Assembly: GCF_022458865.1 (NCBI RefSeq)
Contig: NZ_JAJNMU010000006.1
Span: forward strand, 186,001 to 250,000
Reading direction: 5' to 3'
Origin: Paenibacillus periandrae
Lineage (GTDB): Bacteria; Bacillota; Bacilli; Paenibacillales; NBRC-103111
DNA: 64,000 nucleotides
This document shows positions 18,161 through 27,497 of the stretch, in pieces; the first letter of the stretch is position 1, and each line of letters opens with the position of its first letter. The notes beneath the pieces are model-generated. The model saw only the letters and a program-made list of their open reading frames with translations, had not been told where the DNA came from and did no database searches. Both the position numbers and the translations under genes were made by a program.

Positions 18161-21100
18161 TTACTTTCCACTAACTGATTCCGGCACGTGAACATGATCC
18201 ACGGACGCCTCTTGAATGTTCTTAAACGCCCAGTGCTGTGCAGGTACATCGCTCCATTTAGCATCGGATACAGATAACGGATCCCGGCCCGACAACTTGT
18301 TAAGCATCGTCACCGCTTCAGCCCGGGTAAGAGTCTGCTCAGGACGGAACGTGCCGTCCGCGTATCCGTTAACTACTCCCGCCGCCTTCGCTTTCCCAAT
18401 CGATGCCGCTGCCCAATGGCCTACGGTGTCGGAGAAGCTGCCGCCGCCTTCCGCGGCTGAGCTCAAACGAGCTGCAATGCTTGCCGCTTCAGCTCGCGTA
18501 ATGGTTTGCTCCGGCTTGAAGCTGCCATCGGGATAACCGTCCATCAGTCCGCTGTCCGCTGCCAAATCGATAGCTGCATGGGCCCAATGACCAGGCGTGG
18601 TATCCTTATAGGTTATGGCAGCTGTCTTACTGCCCTTATCCTTAGCGAACAACCGGACTAACACTGTTGCCATCTCTGCACGCGTAATTGGCTTGTCCGG
18701 TCCGAATGTGCCGTCGGGATAGCCCGTCATATACGCTTGATGCACTTTACTTGCTTGCGATCCTAGCTGAACGACGGTAAACGTACTAAACTTGTTCACG
18801 GTAAACCGTATACCCAGCTTGCCCGTTGAATCGTAGGAGACAATTTCCCCTCGAATCAGCTCTTTTGTACCGTCGCTATGCTCGATGAAGATGCCCAGCT
18901 CTTTAAGCTGCTGCTCGTTCAGGCCCGTCTCGGGTAGAGGCAGTATCAGCGTAACCGGACGGTTCTGCATGTTCGTCTCGATCATCATGGGACGACCCAA
19001 GACATTGACAATTGCACTGCCGGCGGCTTCACGCACAATCTGCTCCGTTCTTGCGCGCTGTTCGATTTCACTGCGTTCACTTTCTGTTTTGACCGGCACG
19101 ATATTGAAGTAGATGTCATCCTTCCATCCTTGCAGAGAGCCGTCCGGAATAACAATACGTACATTATTTGTGCTGATTTCTAAATTCACTTTATTGTCCG
19201 CCAATTTGGCTGTTGATTCTTTCGGCAAAGTTACTTTAACCTCTGATACCTCATCCTTGGGATCGGGAATGACGATCTTGGCAGAGTTGGAACCGGCAGC
19301 TTTCAGTTGATCAACAAGCTTGTCTGTCTGACCCGGCGTAAGGGAAAGCTCATCCTTCTTTCGTCCGTCTGCTCCAGTCGTTCGATGTATGACCGCCGTG
19401 GACACAACGCCGCCGTTGCCGGTGTTTTCAACATTGACGGTGATGGTCTCACCCTGTGAAGAACCGGACGATGAACCTGACGATGAACTGCCCCCGCCGC
19501 TGGACGTATTGCGTAAGGTAATCGCCGCGCTGATCGCAGGCGTTGTTACATTGCCCGCCGCATCCGTCAACTCCATGGATACTGTCTTTGCGCCGCTGCC
19601 AGGGGTCAACGCCCATGCTTTCGTTCCAGCAATCGCTTCCCATGAGCTCCAGTCCGCGTTGTCGTTAGAAAAGCGCATCCGGATGCCATTCGAGCCCGCA
19701 CCGTCGCTCCCCGTAATCGTCAAGTTGACAGAGGTCGAGATCGTGCTCTCTGCTCCGCTGTTAATGCTCAATGTTCCCACAGGCGCCGTTTTATCGAACA
19801 ATACACTGCTGCCATCTGTTGTTGTATTTACGCGCACTCCAAGGTCTCCGGACAAATTGGCGAAATCGATGGTGAACGGAACAAGCCCTTCCGTTTCATT
19901 GCCTGTAAATGCATATTCCGCTTTATAGACATTGCCGCCCAAGCTTGTCACGCTGGCCGCCCTGCCTGTAAGGGTGACTGCCGGCAAATTCTTCAAGCTC
20001 TCGCTGGCGGTAAAGGTTAGAGTCACCACATCGCCTTTTTTGGCAACGAACGGGGTGGCATTGCTGCTGGCGATGCCCACTTTCGTCAGCGTCGGCGGCA
20101 CTGCCGTGTTCGGCTTTATGCTGGCCTCATTGGAATCAGTTATCCATCCGTCGGCATTGTATGCTTTGACTAAGAAATAGTAAGCTGTCCCGTTCGTCAA
20201 GCCGTTCACGTTATAGGTGGTTTGCGTAACGGAAGCTTTGTAGGTTGCGTCGTAAACGCTGCTTGCTGTACCCATATAAAGATTGTAGTAGGTAGCACCT
20301 GTTACGCTGTTCCAGTTCAAGAGAGCTGTGCCGTCTCCCGCAGCCGCCTTCAAATGGAAAGCAACTTCAACTTTACCGGACTGCAGCGTTTTCGTCATTT
20401 CTTTCGCTGATGCGTCGGTCACGGTAAATTGTTCCGGATTGTTTCCCTTTAAGGTTAAAGCTTTAGTCCCGGTCATCGCCCCATCCTTAATACGGAAGGA
20501 GATTGTAAACATTTTTTGGCCTGCCGTTATAACGGCATCGCCGCCCCTCTGATCTGCCCAAGCAGCTTTGAGCGAGCCTGAAGTATTGTCGTATACGGAA
20601 TCGAAGCTGTTGCCGGATTGGCCGGTTATTTGGGTCACTTCCAGTGCGGCTGCATCATAGCCGATTTCCATTCCGTAAGATCCTACTCCTTTCGAAGCTT
20701 CGCTTACGGATACCGGCACATCGACCGTTTCGCCGGGTGCTCCGCTGGCACTGCCGATACCAATACTTACCGTGCCGGGCGCAAGCGGATTGATGCTGAC
20801 TGTGCCGGCAGTGAGACCGGGAATCGCAGTGAAAGTCGTACCATCCACCGTATATTGCGCGGTGGTGAAGCTTACAATGGAATCACCCGGTACCGCGTTA
20901 TCTTTGATTTTCAGTTGAACCGTGAAAATCTTTTGTTTGGAACTAAGAAACCCTAAGTCGGTTAAACCCGTTGCCGCAACCTTAATCTTTCCGGCAATGG
21001 ATGTATCCGGGTTAAAAAGAGAGGATTGCGCTTCATCTTTTACCGCTGAATTCCCCTGAACAAGCTCAAGCACCTGGGTGTCGTAAGACAATTCCATGTT

Positions 21101-21331
21101 GTATCCTAGAATAAAATCATTACCTGGTGCTGTCCCTGGCTCCATATTGACTGCCACACTTACCGTACTTCCGGGCTCGCCTGACGCTCCGATAGCCTCA
21201 GCTTTCACTCCCGCAGTCGGAGCAGCCTCGGCGCCTCCCATCGGTCCGAATGAAGCCGTCATGCACAAGACTACGATAATAACGAGCATTTGGTACAACC
21301 ATCGTTTGGTTCCATATCGACGTTTATCCAT
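18161..21331 (-). CDS. Cell-surface protein: two cohesins, FN3, Ig-like domains, three SLH domains
   Basis: 1056 residues. The signal peptide ends near GAEAA (37). Two cohesin-like domains (about 40-180 and 185-325) have the paired motifs ILGYNMELSYDTQVLELVQ and SYGMEIGYDAAALEVTQ. A fibronectin type III domain (326-412), two Ig-like domains (415-615), a Ser/Gly linker, a region of about 230 residues of unclear fold, and three C-terminal SLH repeats (GYPDGTFGPDKPITRAE, GYPDGSFKPEQTITRAE, GYADGTFRPEQTLTRAE) follow. SLH repeats bind pyruvylated wall polymer, so the cohesins would face outward and hold dockerin proteins. Its ATG is five bases after the dockerin gene's stop, so the two are co-translated. 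Confidence 0.9.
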   Translation of the reverse strand: MDKRRYGTKRWLYQMLVIIVVLCMTASFGPMGGAEAAPTAGVKAEAIGASGEPGSTVSVAVNMEPGTAPGNDFILGYNMELSYDTQVLELVQGNSAVKDEAQSSLFNPDTSIAGKIKVAATGLTDLGFLSSKQKIFTVQLKIKDNAVPGDSIVSFTTAQYTVDGTTFTAIPGLTAGTVSINPLAPGTVSIGIGSASGAPGETVDVPVSVSEASKGVGSYGMEIGYDAAALEVTQITGQSGNSFDSVYDNTSGSLKAAWADQRGGDAVITAGQKMFTISFRIKDGAMTGTKALTLKGNNPEQFTVTDASAKEMTKTLQSGKVEVAFHLKAAAGDGTALLNWNSVTGATYYNLYMGTASSVYDATYKASVTQTTYNVNGLTNGTAYYFLVKAYNADGWITDSNEASIKPNTAVPPTLTKVGIASSNATPFVAKKGDVVTLTFTASESLKNLPAVTLTGRAASVTSLGGNVYKAEYAFTGNETEGLVPFTIDFANLSGDLGVRVNTTTDGSSVLFDKTAPVGTLSINSGAESTISTSVNLTITGSDGAGSNGIRMRFSNDNADWSSWEAIAGTKAWALTPGSGAKTVSMELTDAAGNVTTPAISAAITLRNTSSGGGSSSSGSSSGSSQGETITVNVENTGNGGVVSTAVIHRTTGADGRKKDELSLTPGQTDKLVDQLKAAGSNSAKIVIPDPKDEVSEVKVTLPKESTAKLADNKVNLEISTNNVRIVIPDGSLQGWKDDIYFNIVPVKTESERSEIEQRARTEQIVREAAGSAIVNVLGRPMMIETNMQNRPVTLILPLPETGLNEQQLKELGIFIEHSDGTKELIRGEIVSYDSTGKLGIRFTVNKFSTFTVVQLGSQASKVHQAYMTGYPDGTFGPDKPITRAEMATVLVRLFAKDKGSKTAAITYKDTTPGHWAHAAIDLAADSGLMDGYPDGSFKPEQTITRAEAASIAARLSSAAEGGGSFSDTVGHWAAASIGKAKAAGVVNGYADGTFRPEQTLTRAEAVTMLNKLSGRDPLSVSDAKWSDVPAQHWAFKNIQEASVDHVHVPESVSGK

Positions 21332-21336
21332 TTATT

Positions 21337-23013
21337 TCACTGCCTTCCCAGGTAAATGTTCATCATGATCGCCGTGTCTGCCGCATTCACAACTCCATCG
21401 CCGTTCATATCGGCTATTTCGATTTGCTCGGCAGTAAAGGTGATTTTCCCCAATATATATTGATTGACAAGGAGTATATCTGCTGGCGTGACCTTTCCAT
21501 CGCCGGTCAGATCTCCCTTGATAAGAGTCGTAAAGCTCCATACCCCAGGGGAGGATATCCCCTCATAGGTGCTGCTGTCCTGGTTCTGAAACGCCCCTGC
21601 CTCGATATATACATCATACTTGGTACTGCCCTCCAATGGTTTGGACTTAATAGTAACCGTTTTTCCCAAAATGCTCACCTTCTGCGAATCATTAACCCCG
21701 ATTCTCTCCACCTCGCTGTTATCTGACGACTTGCGGATCACGATGCTTTTTCCGCTCACTGCCGTTGGGTTCTCGCTGAAGGTGAGACTCAGTCCTGTCT
21801 TCAGTGGAACTCCGGTCGCATTCGCGGACGGGGCGAAGGTGCTTACTTGCAGTCCAAACGGAATCGCCTTGATCACCAATTGACTTGAACTCGGACTGGC
21901 AGCATCGTAAGTTCTATATGCGGCATAAATCGCGCTGTTGTTTCCATACAGGGGGAGCTCACCATTGATATTGGGAAACGTCTCGTTGTTGCCGATCATC
22001 GTCCAGTTCCCGTTTACATACTGATGGACGAACGTTTTTAAAGCGAATGTATTTCCCTGCATTTCAACCTTGTTATAGGATACATATAACGAATCCTTCG
22101 CCTTTGTGAAGTTGATGTACGAGGGCATCGGTTCCGAAAAATTGGTTGCGCCTACGCTTTCCCATTCGCTTCCGTTGTATTTCCGTACGTTAACATACTG
22201 AATATTTGAAGAATTTTGATGTCTGTAGGCAACATAAGGCGTTCCGTTGTCAACGTAAATCTTGGGATATTCAACGAAATCAGCAAAAAAAGGGTTGTTC
22301 GACGGTAACTGAACCTGGGAAGAGCTACCCACTACTTTCTCCCATGTATCTCCATTAAACTTCTGCGCTACAATGGAATAGGGGTTTAATTCCTGGTAAA
22401 CCACATAAGGTGTTCCTTGGTAGACATACAGGTCGTTAGCTTGAGCTTGCTGGCCAAGCTGTGCGTTGGCGAGCGTCTTCCAAGCCCCATTCTCCAACTT
22501 CATTACGGATACCTTCCCAGTTGAAAAAGAAATATAAGGAACGCCTTCGTAAGCATAAAGAGAGAAGTTCATCCATCCCGTTCCGATTTGGAATGAGTCA
22601 TTTCCTGCCAAAGACCAAGAGCTTCCGTCATATTGTTTCACGTATAACTTAGTAGTGTAATTCACACTAGCCGTATAGGCAACATAGATGATCCCGTTAC
22701 TGATGCTCATTTTGGCTGCGTGGATTTGGCTTTGATCATCATCTGAAATGTATTCGCTGCCTACCGGCTCCCAGGCACTCCCGTTAAATTTCTTTACTTT
22801 CATCCTTGGGATATTGTTTACCGTATGGATATAGGCGGCATAAAGACTGCCGCTGTATGAAGCGATAGTAATGTCAGATATGATTCCTCCTTCGTTAATG
22901 CTGCTTACATCCTCCCACTTGGTTGCTGCCTGCGCAGGTGCTGCCTGCAATCCGGCGAATGCCCAAACCATTACCAGACTGAAGATCAGCATGCGCTTCA
23001 TTAAACGCGCCAT
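21337..23013 (-). CDS. Secreted beta-propeller-like protein with Ig-like domain and dockerin
   Basis: About 558 residues. It has a signal peptide (MARLMKRMLIFSLVMVWAFA... ending near PAQA) and residues 30-390 of seven or so repeated units of the type LYVAYxxx...KxYNGSxWExVG, suggesting a beta propeller. An SbsA-type Ig-like domain follows (STFAPSANATGVPLKTGLSL...VWSFTT), then a C-terminal dockerin with two calcium loops, DLTGDGKVTPADILLVNQYI and DMNGDGVVNAADTAIMMNIY. The ATG at 23013 follows AGGTGAG. Its dockerin is the obvious ligand for the cohesins of the next gene, five bases downstream. No catalytic domain is recognised, so a binding or sensory role is likely. Confidence 0.85.
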   Translation of the reverse strand: MARLMKRMLIFSLVMVWAFAGLQAAPAQAATKWEDVSSINEGGIISDITIASYSGSLYAAYIHTVNNIPRMKVKKFNGSAWEPVGSEYISDDDQSQIHAAKMSISNGIIYVAYTASVNYTTKLYVKQYDGSSWSLAGNDSFQIGTGWMNFSLYAYEGVPYISFSTGKVSVMKLENGAWKTLANAQLGQQAQANDLYVYQGTPYVVYQELNPYSIVAQKFNGDTWEKVVGSSSQVQLPSNNPFFADFVEYPKIYVDNGTPYVAYRHQNSSNIQYVNVRKYNGSEWESVGATNFSEPMPSYINFTKAKDSLYVSYNKVEMQGNTFALKTFVHQYVNGNWTMIGNNETFPNINGELPLYGNNSAIYAAYRTYDAASPSSSQLVIKAIPFGLQVSTFAPSANATGVPLKTGLSLTFSENPTAVSGKSIVIRKSSDNSEVERIGVNDSQKVSILGKTVTIKSKPLEGSTKYDVYIEAGAFQNQDSSTYEGISSPGVWSFTTLIKGDLTGDGKVTPADILLVNQYILGKITFTAEQIEIADMNGDGVVNAADTAIMMNIYLGRQ

Positions 23014-23262
23014 TTCTCTCACCTTTTTCTATTTTTTTATCCAGGTTTATATGGATATGTATTCTAATATAACAATCACTTCTCACAAGAAACTCACAAA
23101 CTTGCTGTTTTCCAATGCAAAATATGTTCTATTATGTAGTTATTTGCAAAATGCTAGACGAAGGAGACATCTTCATCTATTTAAATCGTAAATATTACTA
23201 AAAAGTGAGACTTAAGCATATTTCATGATCCACGATCGTGTTATAAAGCTTAGGAGGACATT

Positions 23263-23313
23263 ATGACAAATAATCATATCAATTATCTATTCAAGGCTAC
23301 TACTCCCGACTAG
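23263..23313 (+). CDS. 16-codon ORF with strong ribosome binding site
   Basis: AGGAGG precedes an ATG by seven bases, and MTNNHINYLFKATTPD ends at TAG; a terminator hairpin follows 13 bases later. It is either a tiny peptide gene or the surviving head of a deleted gene. No signal peptide is visible. The rest of 23023-23463 holds the promoter region of the dockerin gene and a short coding remnant. Confidence 0.3.
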   Translation: MTNNHINYLFKATTPD

Positions 23314-23325
23314 AATCAGAATGAG

Positions 23326-23361
23326 AAGAAGCCACCCCTGACAATGGAGTGGCTTCTTTGT
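23326..23361. terminator. Rho-independent terminator
   Basis: Perfect 10-base arms AAGAAGCCAC/GTGGCTTCTT with a 13-base loop and T-rich flank, directly after the 16-codon ORF. Confidence 0.75.
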
Positions 23362-23376
23362 ATAGAACTTTCTCTT

Positions 23377-23457
23377 TTATTTAGTTGCAGGTAGATACTC
23401 CCAAAGTCTTTGGCAGTCAGGGCAATTGAAAGGCTCCGCATCTTCTATGTGTTGTGT
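23377..23457 (-). pseudogene. Zinc-ribbon-like C-terminal remnant
   Basis: A reverse-strand reading HIEDAEPFNCPDCQRLWEYL, then PATK, ends at TAA. It carries a CPDC knuckle but has an in-frame stop upstream and no start. It is probably the tail of a deleted gene; the family was not identified. Confidence 0.3.
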
Positions 23458-23463
23458 CTATCA

Positions 23464-23901
23464 TCAAATATTTGTTGACATATAGTTCTTTCCTTCAACA
23501 AAACCAAGACTTTCATACAACGGTTTAGCCATATCAGACGAATGTAGCAGGATTTTTCCAATTCCTTGTGCCTTCAAATCGTCTATTGCTTCAGTAATAA
23601 GTTTGGATACTATACCTTGACGACGGTAATTGGGGATTGTGAAAACATTAGTCATGTATGCAACCATTCCAGAAGGATTTTCAAATCGTGGTGCAAATCG
23701 ACATAAGCAAAAACATACCGTTGATACAACGACTCCGTCATCATCAGCAACCCATACAACGAGTGACTTGTCTGATAATGAGGAATCAAAGTAGTTTCTA
23801 AATGTTTCATCCATACTACTGTTGTCCTCATGACATAGTAGTATCTTACGAAATTTAATTAACTGCGGTATATCAGTTGTAATAGCTTTTCGAAACAGCA
23901 C
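23464..23901 (-). CDS. GNAT family N-acetyltransferase
   Basis: A 145-residue single-domain GNAT protein: N-terminal FRKAITTDIPQLIKFRK, acetyl-CoA-binding motif A VAYMTNVFTIPNYRRQGIVS with KLI, and the C-terminal PLYESLGFVEG. It starts at GTG 23901 behind GGAAGGAAG. There are no operon partners on either side. The substrate is unknown. Confidence 0.85.
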   Translation of the reverse strand: MLFRKAITTDIPQLIKFRKILLCHEDNSSMDETFRNYFDSSLSDKSLVVWVADDDGVVVSTVCFCLCRFAPRFENPSGMVAYMTNVFTIPNYRRQGIVSKLITEAIDDLKAQGIGKILLHSSDMAKPLYESLGFVEGKNYMSTNI

Positions 23902-24003
23902 GATTGACTTCCTTCCTGTTAAAAATATAAATTTCCAAATATTAACCGATAGCTGAGTTATTGCTTGGATCTTTATTAATCGCTTGCTTCACCTTTCTTT
24001 ACA

Positions 24004-24130
24004 CTATACATATCGAACAGCTTTAACTGTATCATATATTTGACCTTGCCCCACTACTTTGAAGGTAAGTTCTTGATAATCTGCGGTGATCCGTAGATTT
24101 TCGACTATTGGTGTGAGTCTCTTTGATCGT
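24004..24130 (-). pseudogene. C-terminal coding remnant, family unknown
   Basis: A reverse-strand reading LTPIVENLRITADYQELTFK, then VVGQGQIYDTVKAVRYV, ends at a TAG at 24004. It is protein-like, with alternating beta-strand pattern, but has no start and a stop just upstream. It is probably the tail of a lost gene. Nothing else is evident in 23902-24167. Confidence 0.3.
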
Positions 24131-24167
24131 ATTTAATGTACTATCATGCGTGTGTAGCAACCTAACG

Positions 24168-24563
24168 TTAAGTCAATTGCTGCGCGATCTCCCAGATATG
24201 TCCTCCCGGATCAGTAAAGCTGACAGTGCGTACTCCCCATGACCGATTCATTGGACCGTTGAGTAAAGCCACGCCGCGCACCTTTAATTCATCGCATACG
24301 GCATCCACATCATCCACACGGATGGTGAACTGGAAACGTGACCCGGCCTCGCGACTTGCGACCGTTTGGGGAGCGATAAGGCCCTGCGCTTCAGAAATTT
24401 TCAGCAGATTGATGCTTATATTTTCAAATTCGAATACTGCCGAATTGTCGTCATCGTACACGGATGAAAGGCCAAAGACATCCTGATAAAACGACATCGC
24501 ATCTTTCAAATCCTCAACGAATAACGTAATTACATTGACATTCATTGACCCTAAAATGCCCAT
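24168..24563 (-). CDS. VOC family protein (glyoxalase/bleomycin-resistance fold)
   Basis: A 131-residue protein with the two beta-alpha-beta-beta-beta modules of the VOC fold: NVITLFVEDLKDAMSFYQDV with VFGLS, and FTIRVDDVDAVCDELKVRGV; it ends SFTDPGGHIWEIAQQL, which carries the usual C-terminal metal-ligand glutamate. AAGGGGTG precedes the ATG. VOC proteins cover dioxygenases, glyoxalases and drug-binding proteins, so the role is undetermined. Confidence 0.85.
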   Translation of the reverse strand: MGILGSMNVNVITLFVEDLKDAMSFYQDVFGLSSVYDDDNSAVFEFENISINLLKISEAQGLIAPQTVASREAGSRFQFTIRVDDVDAVCDELKVRGVALLNGPMNRSWGVRTVSFTDPGGHIWEIAQQLT

Positions 24564-24766
24564 ACCTACACCCCTTCTCGTTTCTTCTTATTGAGCTCCC
24601 CTACCCTTTAATTGAGCGAAGACGAATTATCCACTATACAGTACTGGCTTGTAAGAAAATGCTTCCAAAATCGTAATGACAAAGGGACCTGCCGTAGTCT
24701 CAGACCCCTTTTCAATTGATTGAGCTATCGTTTCCCTATAATTGAAGAAATTAAATTTTTTGTATT

Positions 24767-25324
24767 CTAATCAATTGTGTTCATATGATAGATCAGCTGC
24801 ACAACACCAGAGGAGAACGTTTTTGTATTAACCATTTTTAAATTCAACCTCTGTTTAATATCAATAAACAACGGTTTTCCTTCTCCCAAAATAACAGGGT
24901 GAACAGATAATCTAAATTCATCAACAAGCCCTAAATTGATAAAAGTTGTAATAAGACTCGCTCCGCCATATAGCCAGATGTCTTTACCAGGCTTATTCTT
25001 TAATTTATTCACTTCTTCAAGAATATTATCATTTATAACTAATGCTTGATTATCCGTCCCTTTTTGCGTTCTGGAAAACACATATTTCTCTTTACTGTGA
25101 ACCAATCCCCACATTTCTTTTTCAGTTTCAGTATCTTCAATTTCTGGAGTAAATTGTCCCCACAAATCATAGCTTTTTCTTCCGTAAAAAATAGTATCAA
25201 TTTGATTTAAGAAATTTATAAACCCCGTCTCAGAGTCCATAATGCACCAATCAACTTCCCCATTTTTCCCTTCAATAAAACCATCTAAAGTAACTGCTAA
25301 ATCTAAAATTATTCTTCGTTTCAT
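24767..25324 (-). CDS. Dihydrofolate reductase family protein (RibD C-terminal type)
   Basis: A 185-residue protein of the RibD-C/DHFR-like fold: MKRRIILDLAVTLDGFIEGK start, TIFYGRKSYDLWGQF, DIWLYGGASLITTFINLGLV, EFRLSVHPVILGEGKPLF. This is the common stand-alone form found in Bacilli (YyaP/YwjB-like), distinct from true FolA. The ATG is behind AAAGGAG. No riboflavin or folate genes are nearby, so its redox substrate is unknown. Confidence 0.88.
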   Translation of the reverse strand: MKRRIILDLAVTLDGFIEGKNGEVDWCIMDSETGFINFLNQIDTIFYGRKSYDLWGQFTPEIEDTETEKEMWGLVHSKEKYVFSRTQKGTDNQALVINDNILEEVNKLKNKPGKDIWLYGGASLITTFINLGLVDEFRLSVHPVILGEGKPLFIDIKQRLNLKMVNTKTFSSGVVQLIYHMNTID

Positions 25325-25477
25325 GATTTGTTACTCCTTTCGTTGATCTACCACCCATTATAGACTTTAAATATGTCACCTTGTGTCATATTAATAGGTA
25401 TCTTTTTCAACTATTGGAACAGAACATGATTTCCTGGCTGAAGATCGTGTTAGATAGTGTGGACTTCCGCCAACTCG

Positions 25478-25825
25478 TTATTTCTCCCAAAGCTCGATTA
25501 GTCGACCTTCAGGATCTTCAATCCAAATAAACTTTCCAAATTCACTAATCTCTTGTTTCTTTGCAAGAGGAACACCAATATGTTCAAGATGCTTAATAGT
25601 CTCATCTAGATTATGTACTTGGAAATTTAACATCACTTGTTGTTCTGTTGGAAAATAACTGTCATTCTCGGTAAAGAAAGAAAAGATAGTCTCATTTCCT
25701 AATTGGGGCTTTATCACAGTCCCATTCCAATTTTCTATTTCAATCTTCAACACTTCACTGTACCATTTTTTTATAAATTCAAGATTTTTAGTTCTCCAAA
25801 ATATTCCCCCGAAGCCTTTTATCAT
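25478..25825 (-). CDS. VOC family protein
   Basis: A 115-residue VOC-fold protein: GGIFWRTKNLEFIKKWYSEV with LKIE, VMLNFQVHNLDETIKHLEHI, and the C-terminal FIWIEDPEGRLIELWE with the metal-ligand glutamate. AGGAG precedes the ATG. It differs clearly in sequence from the VOC gene at 24168, so it is not a recent duplicate. The substrate is unknown. Confidence 0.85.
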   Translation of the reverse strand: MIKGFGGIFWRTKNLEFIKKWYSEVLKIEIENWNGTVIKPQLGNETIFSFFTENDSYFPTEQQVMLNFQVHNLDETIKHLEHIGVPLAKKQEISEFGKFIWIEDPEGRLIELWEK

Positions 25826-26052
25826 CGTATCTAACTCCTGTCTGTCATCAAATTTTTAAATATTCGAGATTTAAATTTTATTTCCTTTCTCAACTATTAT
25901 GCCCTTTAGCCACACATACAGTTCATGGGCCGCACCAACTGGGATCGAATGACTTCTTCATCATCTTAGGCATCTGTACAGTCAAATAGTTATTAACCCA
26001 CATATCTTGAAATACGAATTAATTTAAACTTCTAAAAAGGAAGTGGAATTCA

Positions 26053-26334
26053 ATGTTCTTTACCCCACTACCACAGGTGTATATGAGACAACCGCTCTCT
26101 CCTCCACCTTCATTCATCCCCCCAAAGCCTGAGGTATCTTATGTAGTTGATTGTTTATATGAGAACACCTATGTCTGGCTGCTGAATGGAGACAATTTCT
26201 GGTTTTACCCGACTCGTGTAGAGTACGGTGAAGTATCAGGTTATAGGTGGAATGGAGCGTTTTGGATGTTTTATGGCATTGATCCAAGAATAATTGATGT
26301 CGTTGCGTGCCCTCCAATTCCTACCCTTTATTGA
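26053..26334 (+). CDS. Small proline- and aromatic-rich protein, family not known
   Basis: A 93-residue protein with a proline-rich N-terminus (PLSPPPSFIPPKPEV) and an aromatic core: VVDCLYENTYVWLLNGDNFW and FYPTRVEYGEVSGYRWNGAF. I recall similar short proteins in Bacillus and Paenibacillus without known function; the core looks like a small beta-sheet domain. There is no signal peptide. AAGGAAGTGG precedes the ATG. It is convergent with the diguanylate cyclase gene. Confidence 0.65.
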   Translation: MFFTPLPQVYMRQPLSPPPSFIPPKPEVSYVVDCLYENTYVWLLNGDNFWFYPTRVEYGEVSGYRWNGAFWMFYGIDPRIIDVVACPPIPTLY

Positions 26335-26465
26335 GATGATTATTAGTTTGCACGACCTCTTGCCTGACAACAAGAAAGGTATCCGTACAATCTGCATCGG
26401 CTGCCTTCCTTGTTTATTAAAAACTTTCCCTTTAGATTTCACTTACGATAGGCATTAAGCCTAAA

Positions 26466-27497
26466 CTAAAACTGATACTTATTTTTCCCACTTGCTTTAG
26501 CCCGATAAAGTGCGTTGTCCGCATTTTTCATTAAATGATTAATGCTTTCCGATTCATTGGAATATGAAGCAATCCCAATGCTTACGGATAGATGTGATTC
26601 TGTTAATAGAGTGTCCCAAGATGACATGCAGCGGAGTATTTCATTGGCACTATCTATAATCTCCTGCTTATCCGTTATCCCTATTAAATATATAATAAAC
26701 TCATCTCCGCCCAAGCGGATAGCGAATCCGTAATGCTTGTCCACAAACGTTTCTAGCCTGCGTGCCGTCTCTTTTAGAACCAGATCACCTACATCATGGC
26801 CATGAATATCATTGACCGCCTTAAATCCGTCTAAATCCAAAAACATTAGAGTACCACATTGGTTGGAATTTTGCGCGAAATATTTGTACAAAAACTGCCT
26901 GTTAAAAAGTCCCGTCAATCCATCTCTGTAGGCCAGCCGTTCCAATTCCAGAAAGTAAGTAAATAATTTGGATATCTTTTGAAATAACATGGCGTCCTCT
27001 TCCCTTATTTTTGTGGGAATGGAGTTAACAGAACACAAAGTACCAAATACTTTACCGTCACTCAGTATGATAGGTACGCCGAGATATGAATTTACATTCG
27101 CCTCCACCAATTGCTTTCTTAAGCTGTCCAGACCTTGGGCCTTGCTCAGGTCTTCATAAATCAGAGGAGCCCCGACCGTAAAGTCAATACGGTTGCAGAG
27201 TGTGCTATCCAGAGGAATTTCCATGCCTTCGGTAATTAAACATCCCGTCTTAGTATCTAGAACCTCCAAAATGGTTTGTTCAGTTTTGGAAATCTTGGTC
27301 AGGTAGACCATGTTATTGACCATACATCTGTTTGCCATAATCAGGATATCATTGGCTGCTTCTTTAAAATCTTTATACATTTGGTATTCGTTATTGAATT
27401 GCACTGTACAAACACTCCCATCATAGTAAGATTTGCCATGCAGCCCTAAAATTTTAATAACTTCTGCTATCGCAACTGCGGTTGATGTCTTTTCCAA
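26466..27497 (-). CDS. GAF-GGDEF diguanylate cyclase (5' end altered)
   Basis: Up to 343 residues. A GAF domain at about 45-170 (MANRCMVNNMVYLTKISKTE; SYLGVPIILSDGKVFGTLCS) precedes a GGDEF domain: DGLTGLFNRQFL, FLDLDGFKAVNDIHGHDVGD, and the intact catalytic RLGGDEF. It should make cyclic di-GMP. No RxxD inhibitory site is obvious before GGDEF. The only visible start is a TTG at 27497 that lies inside the sequence of the broken 7TM sensor gene, with no good ribosome binding site. The original 5' end was therefore probably deleted and replaced, and expression is uncertain. Confidence 0.8.
   Translation of the reverse strand: MEKTSTAVAIAEVIKILGLHGKSYYDGSVCTVQFNNEYQMYKDFKEAANDILIMANRCMVNNMVYLTKISKTEQTILEVLDTKTGCLITEGMEIPLDSTLCNRIDFTVGAPLIYEDLSKAQGLDSLRKQLVEANVNSYLGVPIILSDGKVFGTLCSVNSIPTKIREEDAMLFQKISKLFTYFLELERLAYRDGLTGLFNRQFLYKYFAQNSNQCGTLMFLDLDGFKAVNDIHGHDVGDLVLKETARRLETFVDKHYGFAIRLGGDEFIIYLIGITDKQEIIDSANEILRCMSSWDTLLTESHLSVSIGIASYSNESESINHLMKNADNALYRAKASGKNKYQF

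Noticed and set aside
19389..20180. Long plus-strand frames inside the cohesin-SLH gene
   Set aside because: Shadow frames caused by codon bias; composition is unnatural and the minus-strand protein has clear domains.
6089..23013. A true enzyme-bearing cellulosome cluster
   Set aside because: Cohesin, dockerin and SLH modules are present, but no cellulase or hemicellulase carries a dockerin here; only non-catalytic partners are seen.
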